The notes below the pieces were generated by a model. That model saw only the letters and a list, made by a program, of their open reading frames with translations, was not told the DNA's origin and did not search any database. Below, in pieces: positions 55,801-64,000 of a stretch of DNA of 64,000 bases. A program made the translations under genes and the position numbers. The stretch's first letter is position 1; the number at the start of each line of letters is the position of its first letter. This DNA comes from an uncultured Polaribacter sp. (GTDB lineage Bacteria > Bacteroidota > Bacteroidia > Flavobacteriales > Flavobacteriaceae): positions 558,001-622,000 of the forward strand of contig NZ_CANMBY010000001.1 in the NCBI RefSeq assembly GCF_947496195.1. The letters run 5' to 3'.

Positions 55801-58800
55801 CACTTACTAAATCTGGATCTGATTGATCTCCAGTTGCAGCTGTTGTAATATTTGTAATAGTTTGTCCACTTGTACCAGGATTTACAGAAGCAGTAATTGT
55901 TAGCACTTTAGAAGTGCCATTAGGTACTGATCCTAAGACCCATAAACCTGAACCAGGATTATATGTTCCATTGCTTGTATCACTTACATAAGTTACTCCT
56001 GAAGGTAATAAGTCTGTTAAATTTACATTAGTAGCATCAGATGGTCCTTGGTTTTCTACTGTAATTGTATATACTACAATATCTGATTCATTTACTACAC
56101 TTAAATTTGCTGTTTTTGTAGTTACCAACTCTGCATTGGTTACAGTAATTGTTTCTGTTAAATCATCTAAAGTAGCTTCAGAATCTATTTGGTCATGAGT
56201 TTTTGTTATTGTATTTACAATTGTCTTACCTGCACCATTTGCATTAACAATAGCTTGTATTGTTAGCGTTGCTGAACTACCAGAGGCTAAAGAACTTACT
56301 TGCCAATTTGGCGCTGTCCAAGTACCAACACTTGGGGTAACAACTCCATAGGTTAAATCGTTTGGTAATGCATCTGTAATTACTAAGTTAGTAAGTAATG
56401 CAGGGCCTCTATTTGTTGCTGTAATTGAATAAGTAATAATATCACCAACATTTGGAGTTGCATTGTCTACAATTTTTGTAACATGTACATCTGTTGCGTT
56501 ATCAACTATAAACCCTGCAGTTAATATATTACCATTATCTGTTGGGTCTGATTGGTCACCAATAGCTTTTGTTGCTGTATTAATAATTGTATTTCCTGCT
56601 TGACCACTATCTACAGAAGCGCTTATGTTTAAAGTAACAGCTTCTTTATTTTGTATATCTCCTATATTCCAATTACCAGATCCGTTATTATAAGATCCTT
56701 TAGAAACAGTATGAGTTAAATAAGTAGTACCAACTGGCAATACATCTGTTAATGAAACATCTGTAGCATCAGAATTTCCATCATTAAACACAGTTATTGT
56801 AAACACTACAACTTCTCCTTCATAAGCAATGTTGTTAGAACCACTAGAAGTAGATACAGTTTTTGTAGTAACTAAATTGCTACTAGTAACAATTATAATA
56901 GCATCTAAAGTATCTGTTGTTGTATCTGAATCTGTTTCTGTACCTGTTGCTGCAGTTGCAGAGTTGGTAATAACACTTCCTCCTGTGCCAGCGTTTACAG
57001 TAGCTTGTATTTTTAATACTTTGGTTTCGCCATTTACAAGAGTTCCAATTGTCCATAGACCTGTTGTGCTGTTATAAGATCCAGATGCATCATCACTAAC
57101 ATAAGTAACTCCAGCAGGAAGCACATCTGTTAAACTTACATTTGTTGCAGTACTTGGTCCATTATTTTCTACCTTAATAGAATATTCTATAGTTTCTAAT
57201 TCATTTGGATTAGAATTACTAACTGTGTTTGTTGTTACTAAATCTATACTATTCACTGTTATAGAAGCAGATAATACATCACCAATAGCAGTTGGGTCTG
57301 ATTGATCTGCAACAGCAGCTGTAGTTGTATTAATAATATCGTTTTGTAATGCACCTGTTCCTAAATCAACAGTCGCAGAAATATTTAATGTTTTAACTTC
57401 TGTATTTAAAACACTTCCAATACTCCAAACTCCACTTGTAGGATTATAAGTTCCATTAGAATCATCCGTTAAATAAGTTACTCCATTTGGTAAAATATCA
57501 ACTAATGAAACGTTTGTTGCAGTACTTGGTCCATTATTAGTTACATTAATCGTATAAATAATTGTTTCTCCCTCATTTGGAGTGCTATTATTAACTGTTT
57601 TTTCTGTAACTAAATTTACACTTGTTACATTTATTGAAACTGAAGTTATGTCTCCAACAGTTGTTGGATCTGATTGATCTGCAGTTGCAGCAGAAATTGA
57701 ATTTACAATGGTTGTACCTCCTGTTCCAGAATTTACAGTTGCTGTTATTGTTAAGGTTTCATTATCTCCATTATCTAAATTTAATCCATCCCAAATACCT
57801 GAACCTGAATTATAAGTACCATCTGTTGTATTATGTGAAACGTAGGTTAATCCTGCAGGTAAAACATCTATTAAACTTACATTGGTTGCTCTACTAACTC
57901 CATTATTGGTAATATTTACAGAAAGAGTAATTGTGTCTCCTTCATTTGGATTTGCATTATCTACTGTTACCTCAGAAACTAAATTAGAAGATGTAACAAC
58001 TACTGTTTCTGTTAAATCGTCTACAGTAGCATTAGTATCTGTTTGATTTTGTGTATGCGAAATTATATTGGTTAGTGTTAACCCTCCTGAACCAGCATCT
58101 ACTGTTGCTTGTAATGTTAATGTTTGTGGATCATTAACAGATAGTTTAGAAATTGACCAATTAGGAGCACTCCAAACACCTGAAGTAGCTGAAGCCAAAC
58201 CGAATGTTAAACCAGTTGGTAAAATATCTGTTAAAACAAAATTTGAAACCTCTGCACCAGATTTATTTTCTACTGTTATTGTGTATGTTAAAACATCACC
58301 AACATTTGGTGTAGCATTATCAACTGTTTTTGTGATAGCTATATCTGAGTTATTTGAAACAAATACATTTACAGATAAAAGATCTGGTACATTGTTTTTA
58401 TCTGTTTGGTCTCCTATAGCTGCTGTTGTTGTTGTTGTAATTGTTTTTCTATTGGTACCAACATTTACTTGTGCAGAAATTCTAAGTTCTTTAGAATCTC
58501 CAGATGTTATAGAACCAATAGACCATAACCCTGAACCTATGTTGTAATTTGTGCCTGCTGAAGCTGTAAAGCTGTCATAAGTTAAATCATTTGGTAATAA
58601 TGAGGTTAGACTAACATTAGTAGCATCATTTGGTCCTTGATTATTTACAAGAATTGTAAAGGTTACAATATCATTCTCATTTGGATTTGCATTATCAACA
58701 GAAATAGTAGTAACTAACTCTGCACTTGCTACTGTAATAGAAGCGCTTAAAACATCACCTGTTGTAATTAAATCTGTTTGGTCTCCTGTAGCTGCTGATG

Positions 58801-61800
58801 TTGTATTTACAATTGATGTACCAGCTGTACCTGCATCTACAACAGCATCTATGTTTATCGTTTTTGTTGCACCATTGGTTAAATTTCCTATAGACCAAAT
58901 ACCAGTACTTGTATTGTAAGATCCAGAAGCATTATCACTAACATAAGTAACACCTGTAGGTAATATATCTGTTAATGTTACCCCTGTTGCATCACTTGGC
59001 CCTGAATTAGTAACCGAAATTGTATATGTTATGGTGTCTCCTTCATTTGGAGAATTATTATTTACAGTTTTGGTAGTTATTAAGTTTGAACTAGTAACTG
59101 TTATACTTTCATTAAAATCGTCTTGTGTTAGATTGTTATCTGTTTGATTTTGTGTATTAGCAACAATATTCGTTAAAGTTTTTCCTCCTGTACCAGCATC
59201 AACAGTAGCACTTATTGTTAATGTTGCTGTTGCACCACTATTTAAAGTACCAATTGCCCAGTTATTTGGAGTCCAACTACCAGAACTTGTAGTACCATTT
59301 AAATATGTTAATCCTGTTGGAAGTGTGTTTACAATATTTAAATTACCAACCTGAGTAGGCCCATTATTTAAAGCTGTAATTGTAAACGTTACAGTGTCTC
59401 CAACATTTGGAGTACTATTATCTACTGTATTTGTTAATACAATATCTGCTTCATTTCTTACAGTAATACTAACACTTGCAGAGTTATTTGCTAAATTAGA
59501 ATCAGAAAAAGTAGCACTTGCATTCGTAGTTGTATTTGTAATTACAGAACCTCCTGTACCAGCATCAACAGTAGTTGTAATGTATAAGGTAGCTATCTCA
59601 TTTTTAGATAAATTACCAATATTCCAAAGACCTGTAACACTATTAAATGTTCCATAAGAAGTTGTATGACTTGAATACGTTACTCCAGAAGGTAAATTAT
59701 CTGTTATAGAAACATTAGAAGCTGTGCTTGGCCCATTATTTGTAACTGTTAAAGTATAGACAACTGAATCTCCTTCATTAGGATTTAACTTACTAGCTGT
59801 TAAATTTGTACTTAAATCGTTATTAATTACATTAAAAGTAGAAATTAAAACATCATTTACTGTTGTTATATCTACTTCTGTTGCTTCTGCTGTTTGAGTA
59901 ATTATGTTTGAAACTGTTTTACCTGCAGCTGATACATTAACCTGAGCTGTTATATATATAGTTGCTGACGATCCACTTGTTAAACTACCTATTGTCCATA
60001 ATCCAGAATTAGCATCATATGCTCCAGAACTAGTATCAGATATATAGGTAACATCTGAAGGTAATTGATCTATTAAAGTAACATTAGTGGCATCACTTGG
60101 CCCATTATTGGTAACTGTAAGCGTGTAAACCACTGAATCAGAAACATTAACTTCAGTAACATTTACAGAATTTACGGTAACTAAATCTGCACTTGTTACA
60201 TTTATAGTTGCAGATAAACTATCTCCAACACTAGTTGGGTCTTTTTGATCTGCAGTGGCTGCAAGTGCTGTATTAGTAATCGTCGTATTTGCTGTACCAG
60301 TGTTTACAGTTGCTGTTATGTTTAAAGTTTCAATTGCTCCAGCAACTAAGTTTCCAATTGTCCATATACCTGAAGTTGCATTGTACATTCCTGAATCATC
60401 AGATTTGTAGGTTACACCAGAAGGCAATCTGTCTATTAAAGCAACATTTGTCGCATCATTTCCTGCATTGTTAGTTACTGTAATTGTATAAACAACGTCT
60501 TGACCTACAGTAGGATTTGAAACATTTACAGTTTTGGTTGTTACTAAATCTGTACTTGATACTGTTAATGATGCAGATAAACTATCTGAAGTAGTATTAT
60601 TATCTGATTGATCTGAAACTAAATTACTTGCTGTATTAGTTATTGTTGTCCCAGATGTGCCAGTGTTAATTGAAGCTTCAATAATTAATAATGCACTTGA
60701 TCCACTTGATAAATCTCCTATTGTCCAAAGACCAGAACCTTGATTGTAAGAACCATTTGTTGCATTGCTATTTACATAAGTAACTCCAACTGGTAAAACA
60801 TCTGTTATAGCTACATTAGTTGCATTACTTGAGCCTGTATTATTTGTAACTGTTATAGAATAAGTAACTATATCACCTTCATTTGGTAAAGTATTATTAA
60901 CTGTTTTTGTTGCAAATAAATCAACAGAAGTAACTGTAATAGATTCTGAAATATCATCTGGTGTAGCATTAGAATCTGTTTGATCTTGAGTATTAGAAAT
61001 AGTGTTTACAATTGTATTTCCTCCTTGATCATTATCTACAGTTGCTGTTATTATTAAACTATTAGTTACACCAGAAGCTAAACTAGAAAGTGTCCAAGTA
61101 GAAGCACTTGTATCCCAAACACCAGTTCCTGCAAATTCGTTAACAAAAGTTAAACCAGATGGCAATATATCTGTAATAACCAAATTGGTAACATTTGAAG
61201 GACCATTATTTGTAACAGATATTGTGTAATTAATTGTATCTCCAGCATTTGGTGTTGCATTATCTACAGTTTTAGATAAAACAACATCTGCAAAATTACC
61301 TATATTAATTGTAGATGAAAGTACATCTGTAGTTGTGTTTGGATCTGCTTGATCTCCTGTTGCTGCTGTTGTTGTTTTAGTTATTGATGTTCCTCCTGTA
61401 CCACTGTTAACTGTTGCTGTTATTTCTAGTGTTGTAGTTGTGTTTTTGGCTATATTTCCAATAGACCAAAGACCAGAAGAATTATTATAAGTTCCACTTC
61501 CTGAATCACTAACATAAGTTAAACCTGTTGGTAAAATTGTATTTAGTGAAGCGTTTGTTTCGTTATTAGGACCATTATTGGTTACAGATATTGTGTATTT
61601 TATAGTATCTCCTTCATTTGGTGTTGGGTTATCTACACTAATAGAAGTTACCAAATCACTCTGTGTTACATTAATTACTACAGAAAGTACGTCTCCAGCA
61701 GTATTAGTATCTGCTACATTACCTTTTGCTGCAGTTGTAGTAGTTGTTATTGGATTATTTAAAGATGCTCCAGATGCAACAGTTCCAATTATTGAAAGTG

Positions 61801-64000
61801 TTGTTGAAGATCCACTTGTTAAATTTCCAATATTCCATAAACCAGTTGACAAAGCATAAGTGCCTAAACCAGCTGTTGCATTTACAAAATTAATATCTGA
61901 AGGTAATAAACTTGTTAAACTTACAGATGATTCATCATTTGGTCCATTATTGGTAACTACTATACTATAAATAATAGCATCACCTTCGTTTGGTGTTGGG
62001 TTATCTACAGAAATTACGGTTATTAAATTAGCACTAGATACTGTTAAACTTGCAGCTAAAACATCTCCTGCATTTGTTGGGTCTGTTTGGTTTCCTATTG
62101 CTCTCTGTGTTATAGTATTTGTAATGGTTTGCGCATTAGTACCAGCATCTACAGTTGCAGAAATAGTTATAGTTGCACTTGCAAATTTGTTAATTGTACC
62201 AATATTCCAAATTCCTGTTGACGATGAATAGGTACCTTGTGTACTTGATGCACTTGCAAATGTTAAACCTGTTGGAACAAAGTCTTCTAATGTTATATTA
62301 TTTTCATCATTTGGTCCATTATTAGTAACAACAATACTATAATTTACAGTATCTCCAACATTAGGATTTGTATTATCTACAGAAATAGCTGTTATTAAGT
62401 TTGAGCTTGTTACTGTTAAACTAGCAGATAATACGTCTCCAATTGTAGATATATCAGCCTCATCTGCTGTTGCAGGAGTTATAGTGCTAACTATAGTTTC
62501 TCCTCCTTTATCAGCATCTATAGTGGCAGTTACTTGTAATGTTGCAGTACCATTTGCTGCAATTGTACCTACTGTCCAGAGTTGAGTTGCATTAGAATAA
62601 CTTCCTTGACTTGCTGTATTACTTACATAAGTAACACCAGATGGTAAATTATCTGTTAAGCTAACATTTGTGTAAGATGATGGACCATTATTTGTTAAAG
62701 TTATGGTGTAATTTATAGTATCTCCTGTATTAGGTGATGTGTTGTCTACTGTTTTAACAGTAATTAAATTACCACCTGTTACTGTAATTGGTATAGATAA
62801 TACATCACCTGTACTACTTACATCTGATTGATCAGCAACAGCAGCAGTTGTTGTATTTGTAATTACACTTCCAATGGTACCTGAATCTACAGTAGCTGTT
62901 ATCGTTAATGTTGCTTTACTTCCTTTTGCAATTGTACCAATTATCCATAAACCTGAACCATTATTATACGTTCCAGAAGTTACAGATGCAGAACCTACTA
63001 AAGTAAGACCAGAAGGTAATAAACTTGTTAAAGAAACATTTGTAGCATTTGTACTACTTATATTAGAAACATTTACATTGTATTCAATTGTGTTTCCTTC
63101 ATTAGGCACTGCATTATCTACACTTATGGTTGTTATTAGATCTATACTAGTAACATTCATTACTGCACTTAACACATTAGAAGATAAAGCACTGCTAGTA
63201 TGGTCTCCATTTGCAGCAGTAGTATTTACTGTTATTGATGTACCTCCTGTATTATTATTAACGGTTGAGGTAACTACTAAAGTAGCTTGTGCTCCATTTG
63301 CTAAATTACCAATAGACCAAACTCCTGTACCAGAAGTAAAACTACCTTGAGAAGCAGTATTGCTAACAAAAGTTAATCCTGAAGGAACTAAACTTGTTAG
63401 GCTAATATTTTCGTCTGCTGTTGGTCCATTGTTTGTTACTGTGATAGTATAAGTTACAGTGTCACCTTCATTTGGTGATGCATTAGAAACAACAACATTT
63501 GTTAATAATTTTGCACCTAATACATTTATTGTAGCTGTTAAATTATCTCCATTTGTATTTGGGTCTGTTACTGTACCAGAAGCAGCAGTTGAAGTACTTA
63601 TTATTGCAGTACCTGCAGTATTTGCATCTACAGTAGCATTAATAGTTAAAGTTGCAGTACCTCCATTTGTAAGTGCTCCAATACTCCATAAACCAGTTCC
63701 TGAAGTGTAAGAACCTTGACTTGGTGAATCTGAAGCATAGGTTACTCCACTTGGTAAAAGGTTTGTTAAGTTTATACCTGATTCTGAGTTTGGCCCAGCA
63801 TTTCTAACTGATAATGTATAAACAATAGTATCTCCTTCATTTGGTGCAGTATTATCTACTGACAATTGTGTAATTAAATTTGCAGTTTGAACCACAATAT
63901 CTGATTGTAAAACATCTCCAGTTGTAGTTGGGTCTGTTTGATCTCCAGTTGCTGCTGTTATTATATTACTAATTGTACTTCCACCAGTATTAGCGTCTAC
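52871..64000 (-). CDS. Giant DUF11-repeat surface protein with type B T9SS sorting domain (N-terminus outside window)
   Basis: The reading frame is open from base 64000 to the stop at 52871, giving about 3,709 residues with the N-terminus missing. A GTG at 63895 is internal, since the same repeat pattern continues to the edge. The protein is almost entirely tandem DUF11 beta-sandwich repeats of about 120-130 residues: 29 complete copies plus a fragment. Each reads roughly [23 protein letters not shown], then [18 protein letters not shown] and ATLTITATV. The last 100 residues form a gliding-motility-type CHU_C domain ([40 protein letters not shown]-like, GWVYLRR) that directs type B T9SS export and surface attachment. 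porP/sprF and an ompA-like gene follow. A role in adhesion or gliding is inferred; it is not SprB itself. Confidence 0.93.
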   Translation of the reverse strand, partial: VDANTGGSTISNIITAATGDQTDPTTTGDVLQSDIVVQTANLITQLSVDNTAPNEGDTIVYTLSVRNAGPNSESGINLTNLLPSGVTYASDSPSQGSYTSGTGLWSIGALTNGGTATLTINATVDANTAGTAIISTSTAASGTVTDPNTNGDNLTATINVLGAKLLTNVVVSNASPNEGDTVTYTITVTNNGPTADENISLTSLVPSGLTFVSNTASQGSFTSGTGVWSIGNLANGAQATLVVTSTVNNNTGGTSITVNTTAANGDHTSSALSSNVLSAVMNVTSIDLITTISVDNAVPNEGNTIEYNVNVSNISSTNATNVSLTSLLPSGLTLVGSASVTSGTYNNGSGLWIIGTIAKGSKATLTITATVDSGTIGSVITNTTTAAVADQSDVSSTGDVLSIPITVTGGNLITVKTVDNTSPNTGDTINYTITLTNNGPSSYTNVSLTDNLPSGVTYVSNTASQGSYSNATQLWTVGTIAANGTATLQVTATIDADKGGETIVSTITPATADEADISTIGDVLSASLTVTSSNLITAISVDNTNPNVGDTVNYSIVVTNNGPNDENNITLEDFVPTGLTFASASSTQGTYSSSTGIWNIGTINKFASATITISATVDAGTNAQTITNTITQRAIGNQTDPTNAGDVLAASLTVSSANLITVISVDNPTPNEGDAIIYSIVVTNNGPNDESSVSLTSLLPSDINFVNATAGLGTYALSTGLWNIGNLTSGSSTTLSIIGTVASGASLNNPITTTTTAAKGNVADTNTAGDVLSVVINVTQSDLVTSISVDNPTPNEGDTIKYTISVTNNGPNNETNASLNTILPTGLTYVSDSGSGTYNNSSGLWSIGNIAKNTTTTLEITATVNSGTGGTSITKTTTAATGDQADPNTTTDVLSSTINIGNFADVVLSKTVDNATPNAGDTINYTISVTNNGPSNVTNLVITDILPSGLTFVNEFAGTGVWDTSASTWTLSSLASGVTNSLIITATVDNDQGGNTIVNTISNTQDQTDSNATPDDISESITVTSVDLFATKTVNNTLPNEGDIVTYSITVTNNTGSSNATNVAITDVLPVGVTYVNSNATNGSYNQGSGLWTIGDLSSGSSALLIIEASINTGTSGTTITNTASNLVSDQSDNNTTSDSLSASLTVSSTDLVTTKTVNVSNPTVGQDVVYTITVTNNAGNDATNVALIDRLPSGVTYKSDDSGMYNATSGIWTIGNLVAGAIETLNITATVNTGTANTTITNTALAATADQKDPTSVGDSLSATINVTSADLVTVNSVNVTEVNVSDSVVYTLTVTNNGPSDATNVTLIDQLPSDVTYISDTSSGAYDANSGLWTIGSLTSGSSATIYITAQVNVSAAGKTVSNIITQTAEATEVDITTVNDVLISTFNVINNDLSTNLTASKLNPNEGDSVVYTLTVTNNGPSTASNVSITDNLPSGVTYSSHTTSYGTFNSVTGLWNIGNLSKNEIATLYITTTVDAGTGGSVITNTTTNASATFSDSNLANNSASVSITVRNEADIVLTNTVDNSTPNVGDTVTFTITALNNGPTQVGNLNIVNTLPTGLTYLNGTTSSGSWTPNNWAIGTLNSGATATLTISATVDAGTGGKTLTNIVANTQNQTDNNLTQDDFNESITVTSSNLITTKTVNNNSPNEGDTITYTISVTNSGPSDATGVTLTDILPTGVTYVSDNASGSYNTSTGIWSIGNLTNGATKTINIDAVVDAGTAGTSIVNTTSAATGDQTDLITTGDVLSASITVASAELVTTISVDNANPNENDIVTFTILVNNQGPNDATNVSLTSLLPNDLTYDSFTASAGTNYNIGSGLWSIGSITSGDSKELRISAQVNVGTNRKTITTTTTAAIGDQTDKNNVPDLLSVNVFVSNNSDIAITKTVDNATPNVGDVLTYTITVENKSGAEVSNFVLTDILPTGLTFGLASATSGVWSAPNWSISKLSVNDPQTLTLQATVDAGSGGLTLTNIISHTQNQTDTNATVDDLTETVVVTSSNLVSEVTVDNANPNEGDTITLSVNITNNGVSRATNVSLIDVLPAGLTYVSHNTTDGTYNSGSGIWDGLNLDNGDNETLTITATVNSGTGGTTIVNSISAATADQSDPTTVGDITSVSINVTSVNLVTEKTVNNSTPNEGETIIYTINVTNNGPSTATNVSLVDILPNGVTYLTDDSNGTYNPTSGVWSIGSVLNTEVKTLNISATVDLGTGALQNDIINTTTAAVADQSDPTAIGDVLSASITVNSIDLVTTNTVSNSNPNELETIEYSIKVENNGPSTATNVSLTDVLPAGVTYVSDDASGSYNSTTGLWTIGTLVNGETKVLKIQATVNAGTGGSVITNSATAATGTETDSDTTTDTLDAIIIVTSSNLVTTKTVSTSSGSNNIAYEGEVVVFTITVFNDGNSDATDVSLTDVLPVGTTYLTHTVSKGSYNNGSGNWNIGDIQNKEAVTLNISASVDSGQAGNTIINTATKAIGDQSDPTDNGNILTAGFIVDNATDVHVTKIVDNATPNVGDIITYSITATNRGPALLTNLVITDALPNDLTYGVVTPSVGTWTAPNWQVSSLASGSSATLTIQAIVNANGAGKTIVNTITKTHDQIDSEATLDDLTETITVTNAELVTTKTANLSVVNESDIVVYTITVENQGPSDATNVNLTDLLPSGVTYVSDTSNGTYNPGSGLWVLGSVPNGTSKVLTITASVNPGTSGQTITNITTAATGDQSDPDLVSDDLTETITVNSFSDIVLTKVVDNNTPNEGDIVTYTITVTNNGGATATNLVVTDNLPSGLTYNQALPSTGLWNAPNWTVGTLPPGGSETLTLSVLVDPGTLGLTLINTISNSQDQTDTNQTLDDNTESLTVQSSDLEVIKTVSNNSPKEGDTIVYRITVENKGPSDATGVSLEDVLPLGVTYVGHFANTGNYNQATGLWTIGSINNGDNVTLTINATVDANTSLNSITNTTSNLTADQGDPDSSNNVGTVTIVPGSSIDLSLTKKVLGNNTSPITGDIVSYEIVVKNDGPNTATGVVVQDLLPTGLKFVRYNSSSIYNETTGEWNVGTLVNGDTKILFIEAEVLSSGDYVNCAEVIAADQNDSDSTPNNGVTTEDDYACAGIVPQVNVDVVVSKTVDNNTPNIGDIITYTIQAENKGPARATGLVITDILPTGLTLVSATPSEGIWTNPTWNIGNLDSGTIETLTIQVSIDANTGGQTIVNTISKIQDQTDTDDTTDDLDETITVTSSDLAVTKTVSNNSPNESEVITYQITVTNNGPDTATNVSIEDVLPVGVTYVSNSTANGTYNPATGLWTIGSINNGDTVTLDINATVNTGTTGLTITNTTSNLTADQSDSDSSNNTGSVSITPGSVVDVAIVKRVLGSTTPIVGDIINYEISVSNAGPNTATGVEVTDVLPSGLRFISYNSSSTYDNRTGLWSVGNVSISDSKVLIIQAEVLSTGDYENCAEVTNINQGDSDVTNNKSCVLITPSSSADLELNMSVNNNNPLVDANIVFTLTLTNNGPSNATNIEVTDLIPTGYAFVRATPSLGSYDNFTGIWSLATLANNTSETLAITVKVLNFGNWINIAEVTNVTESDPDSTPNNSDINEDDYAEISTVSPNIKVTIPQSFSPNGDNINETFEIPNLHVEYPKFRIVIINRYGDKVFDYKHNGNPNSQPTYWDGTSINNGILPSATYFYTIYFNDGNRTPKTGWVYLRR
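53170..64000 (-). repeat. Tandem array of DUF11 repeats (29 complete in window)
   Basis: Coding repeats of about 360-390 bp, diverged but in constant frame. Three subtypes can be told apart. A is the common type ending [13 protein letters not shown] has a W-x-x-x-x-W-x-(I/V) core and a Q-DQTD-x-x-x-T-x-DD-x-x-E end, in repeats 8, 13, 16, 21, 23 and 26. C contains CAEV and N-D-SDSTPNN, in repeats 25 and 28, with 29 a cysteine-free variant. Repeats 23-24-25 and 26-27-28 have the same B-A-C order. Confidence 0.9.

Noticed and set aside
56829-63710. Several plus-strand open frames of 60-160 codons opposite the giant repeat gene (for example 58068-58547 and 62874-63350)
   Set aside because: They arise from the biased composition and periodicity of the antisense DUF11 repeats; no family, start context or promoter supports them.
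52871-64000. Repetitive DNA as a possible CRISPR or satellite array
   Set aside because: The period of about 360-390 bp is in frame and encodes diverged protein domains; there are no short identical repeats with unique spacers.

Overview
The window is AT-rich, lacks Shine-Dalgarno-type leaders, and carries several promoters of the Bacteroidota type (TTG, a 17-23 bp gap, then TAnnTTTG). Type IX secretion (T9SS) tails, a PorP/SprF protein, a menaquinone-type sdhCAB operon and the acpP-fabF-rnc-IPExxxVDY-pyk cluster all point to a marine member of the Flavobacteriaceae, perhaps close to Polaribacter or Tenacibaculum. The genus is an inference. No tRNA, rRNA, CRISPR array, insertion sequence or prophage was seen.

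Region 1 (1-10.9 kb) is an alginate-use locus, read almost entirely on the minus strand and cut by the left edge. It holds a PL17 exo-lyase (partial), a T9SS-sorted CBM-like protein, a PL7 endo-lyase, a first KDG kinase, a two-domain PL6 lyase, a T9SS-sorted lyase-like protein, a KDPG aldolase and a second KDG kinase, with a divergent LacI-type regulator. Surface lyases cut alginate, PL17 yields the monomer, and the kinase and aldolase take KDG to pyruvate and glyceraldehyde-3-phosphate. No SusC/SusD pair or DEH reductase is in view and these probably lie to the left. Two operator systems are visible: mirrored LacI-type palindromes between lacI and kdgK2, and tandem TTGGT-TT-ACCAA palindromes at exact 13-bp spacing in front of both T9SS protein genes. 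The second set looks like FadR/GntR sites.

Region 2 (10.9-36 kb) is mostly housekeeping: a short SSB, a zinc-ribbon protein, a CBS protein, a membrane M28 peptidase, pyruvate kinase, IPExxxVDY, RNase III, FabF, ACP, PurN, RNase H1, sdhCAB, a DEAD-box helicase and an aminopeptidase P. It is interrupted by two secreted-protein pairs: an FG-GAP/ASPIC lipoprotein with a vanadium haloperoxidase, and a sortilin/BNR propeller with a DUF6973-like protein.

Region 3 (36-45 kb) holds a Crp/Fnr regulator, a BrnQ transporter, an alpha/beta hydrolase, ThiL, and a four-gene cassette of exported lipoproteins ending in an MbnP/MbnH-like pair (copper-binding protein plus di-heme enzyme). A structured non-coding stretch with a strong minus-strand terminator lies at about 36.08-36.25 kb.

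Region 4 (45-50.3 kb) is a suf iron-sulfur operon (sufA-like, sufB, sufC, sufD) with a metallo-beta-lactamase-fold lipoprotein gene between sufB and sufC.

Region 5 (50.3-64 kb, minus strand) is a surface-adhesin module: a giant protein of more than 3,700 residues with 29 complete DUF11 repeats and a type B T9SS tail (open at the right edge), followed by PorP/SprF and an OmpA-family protein.
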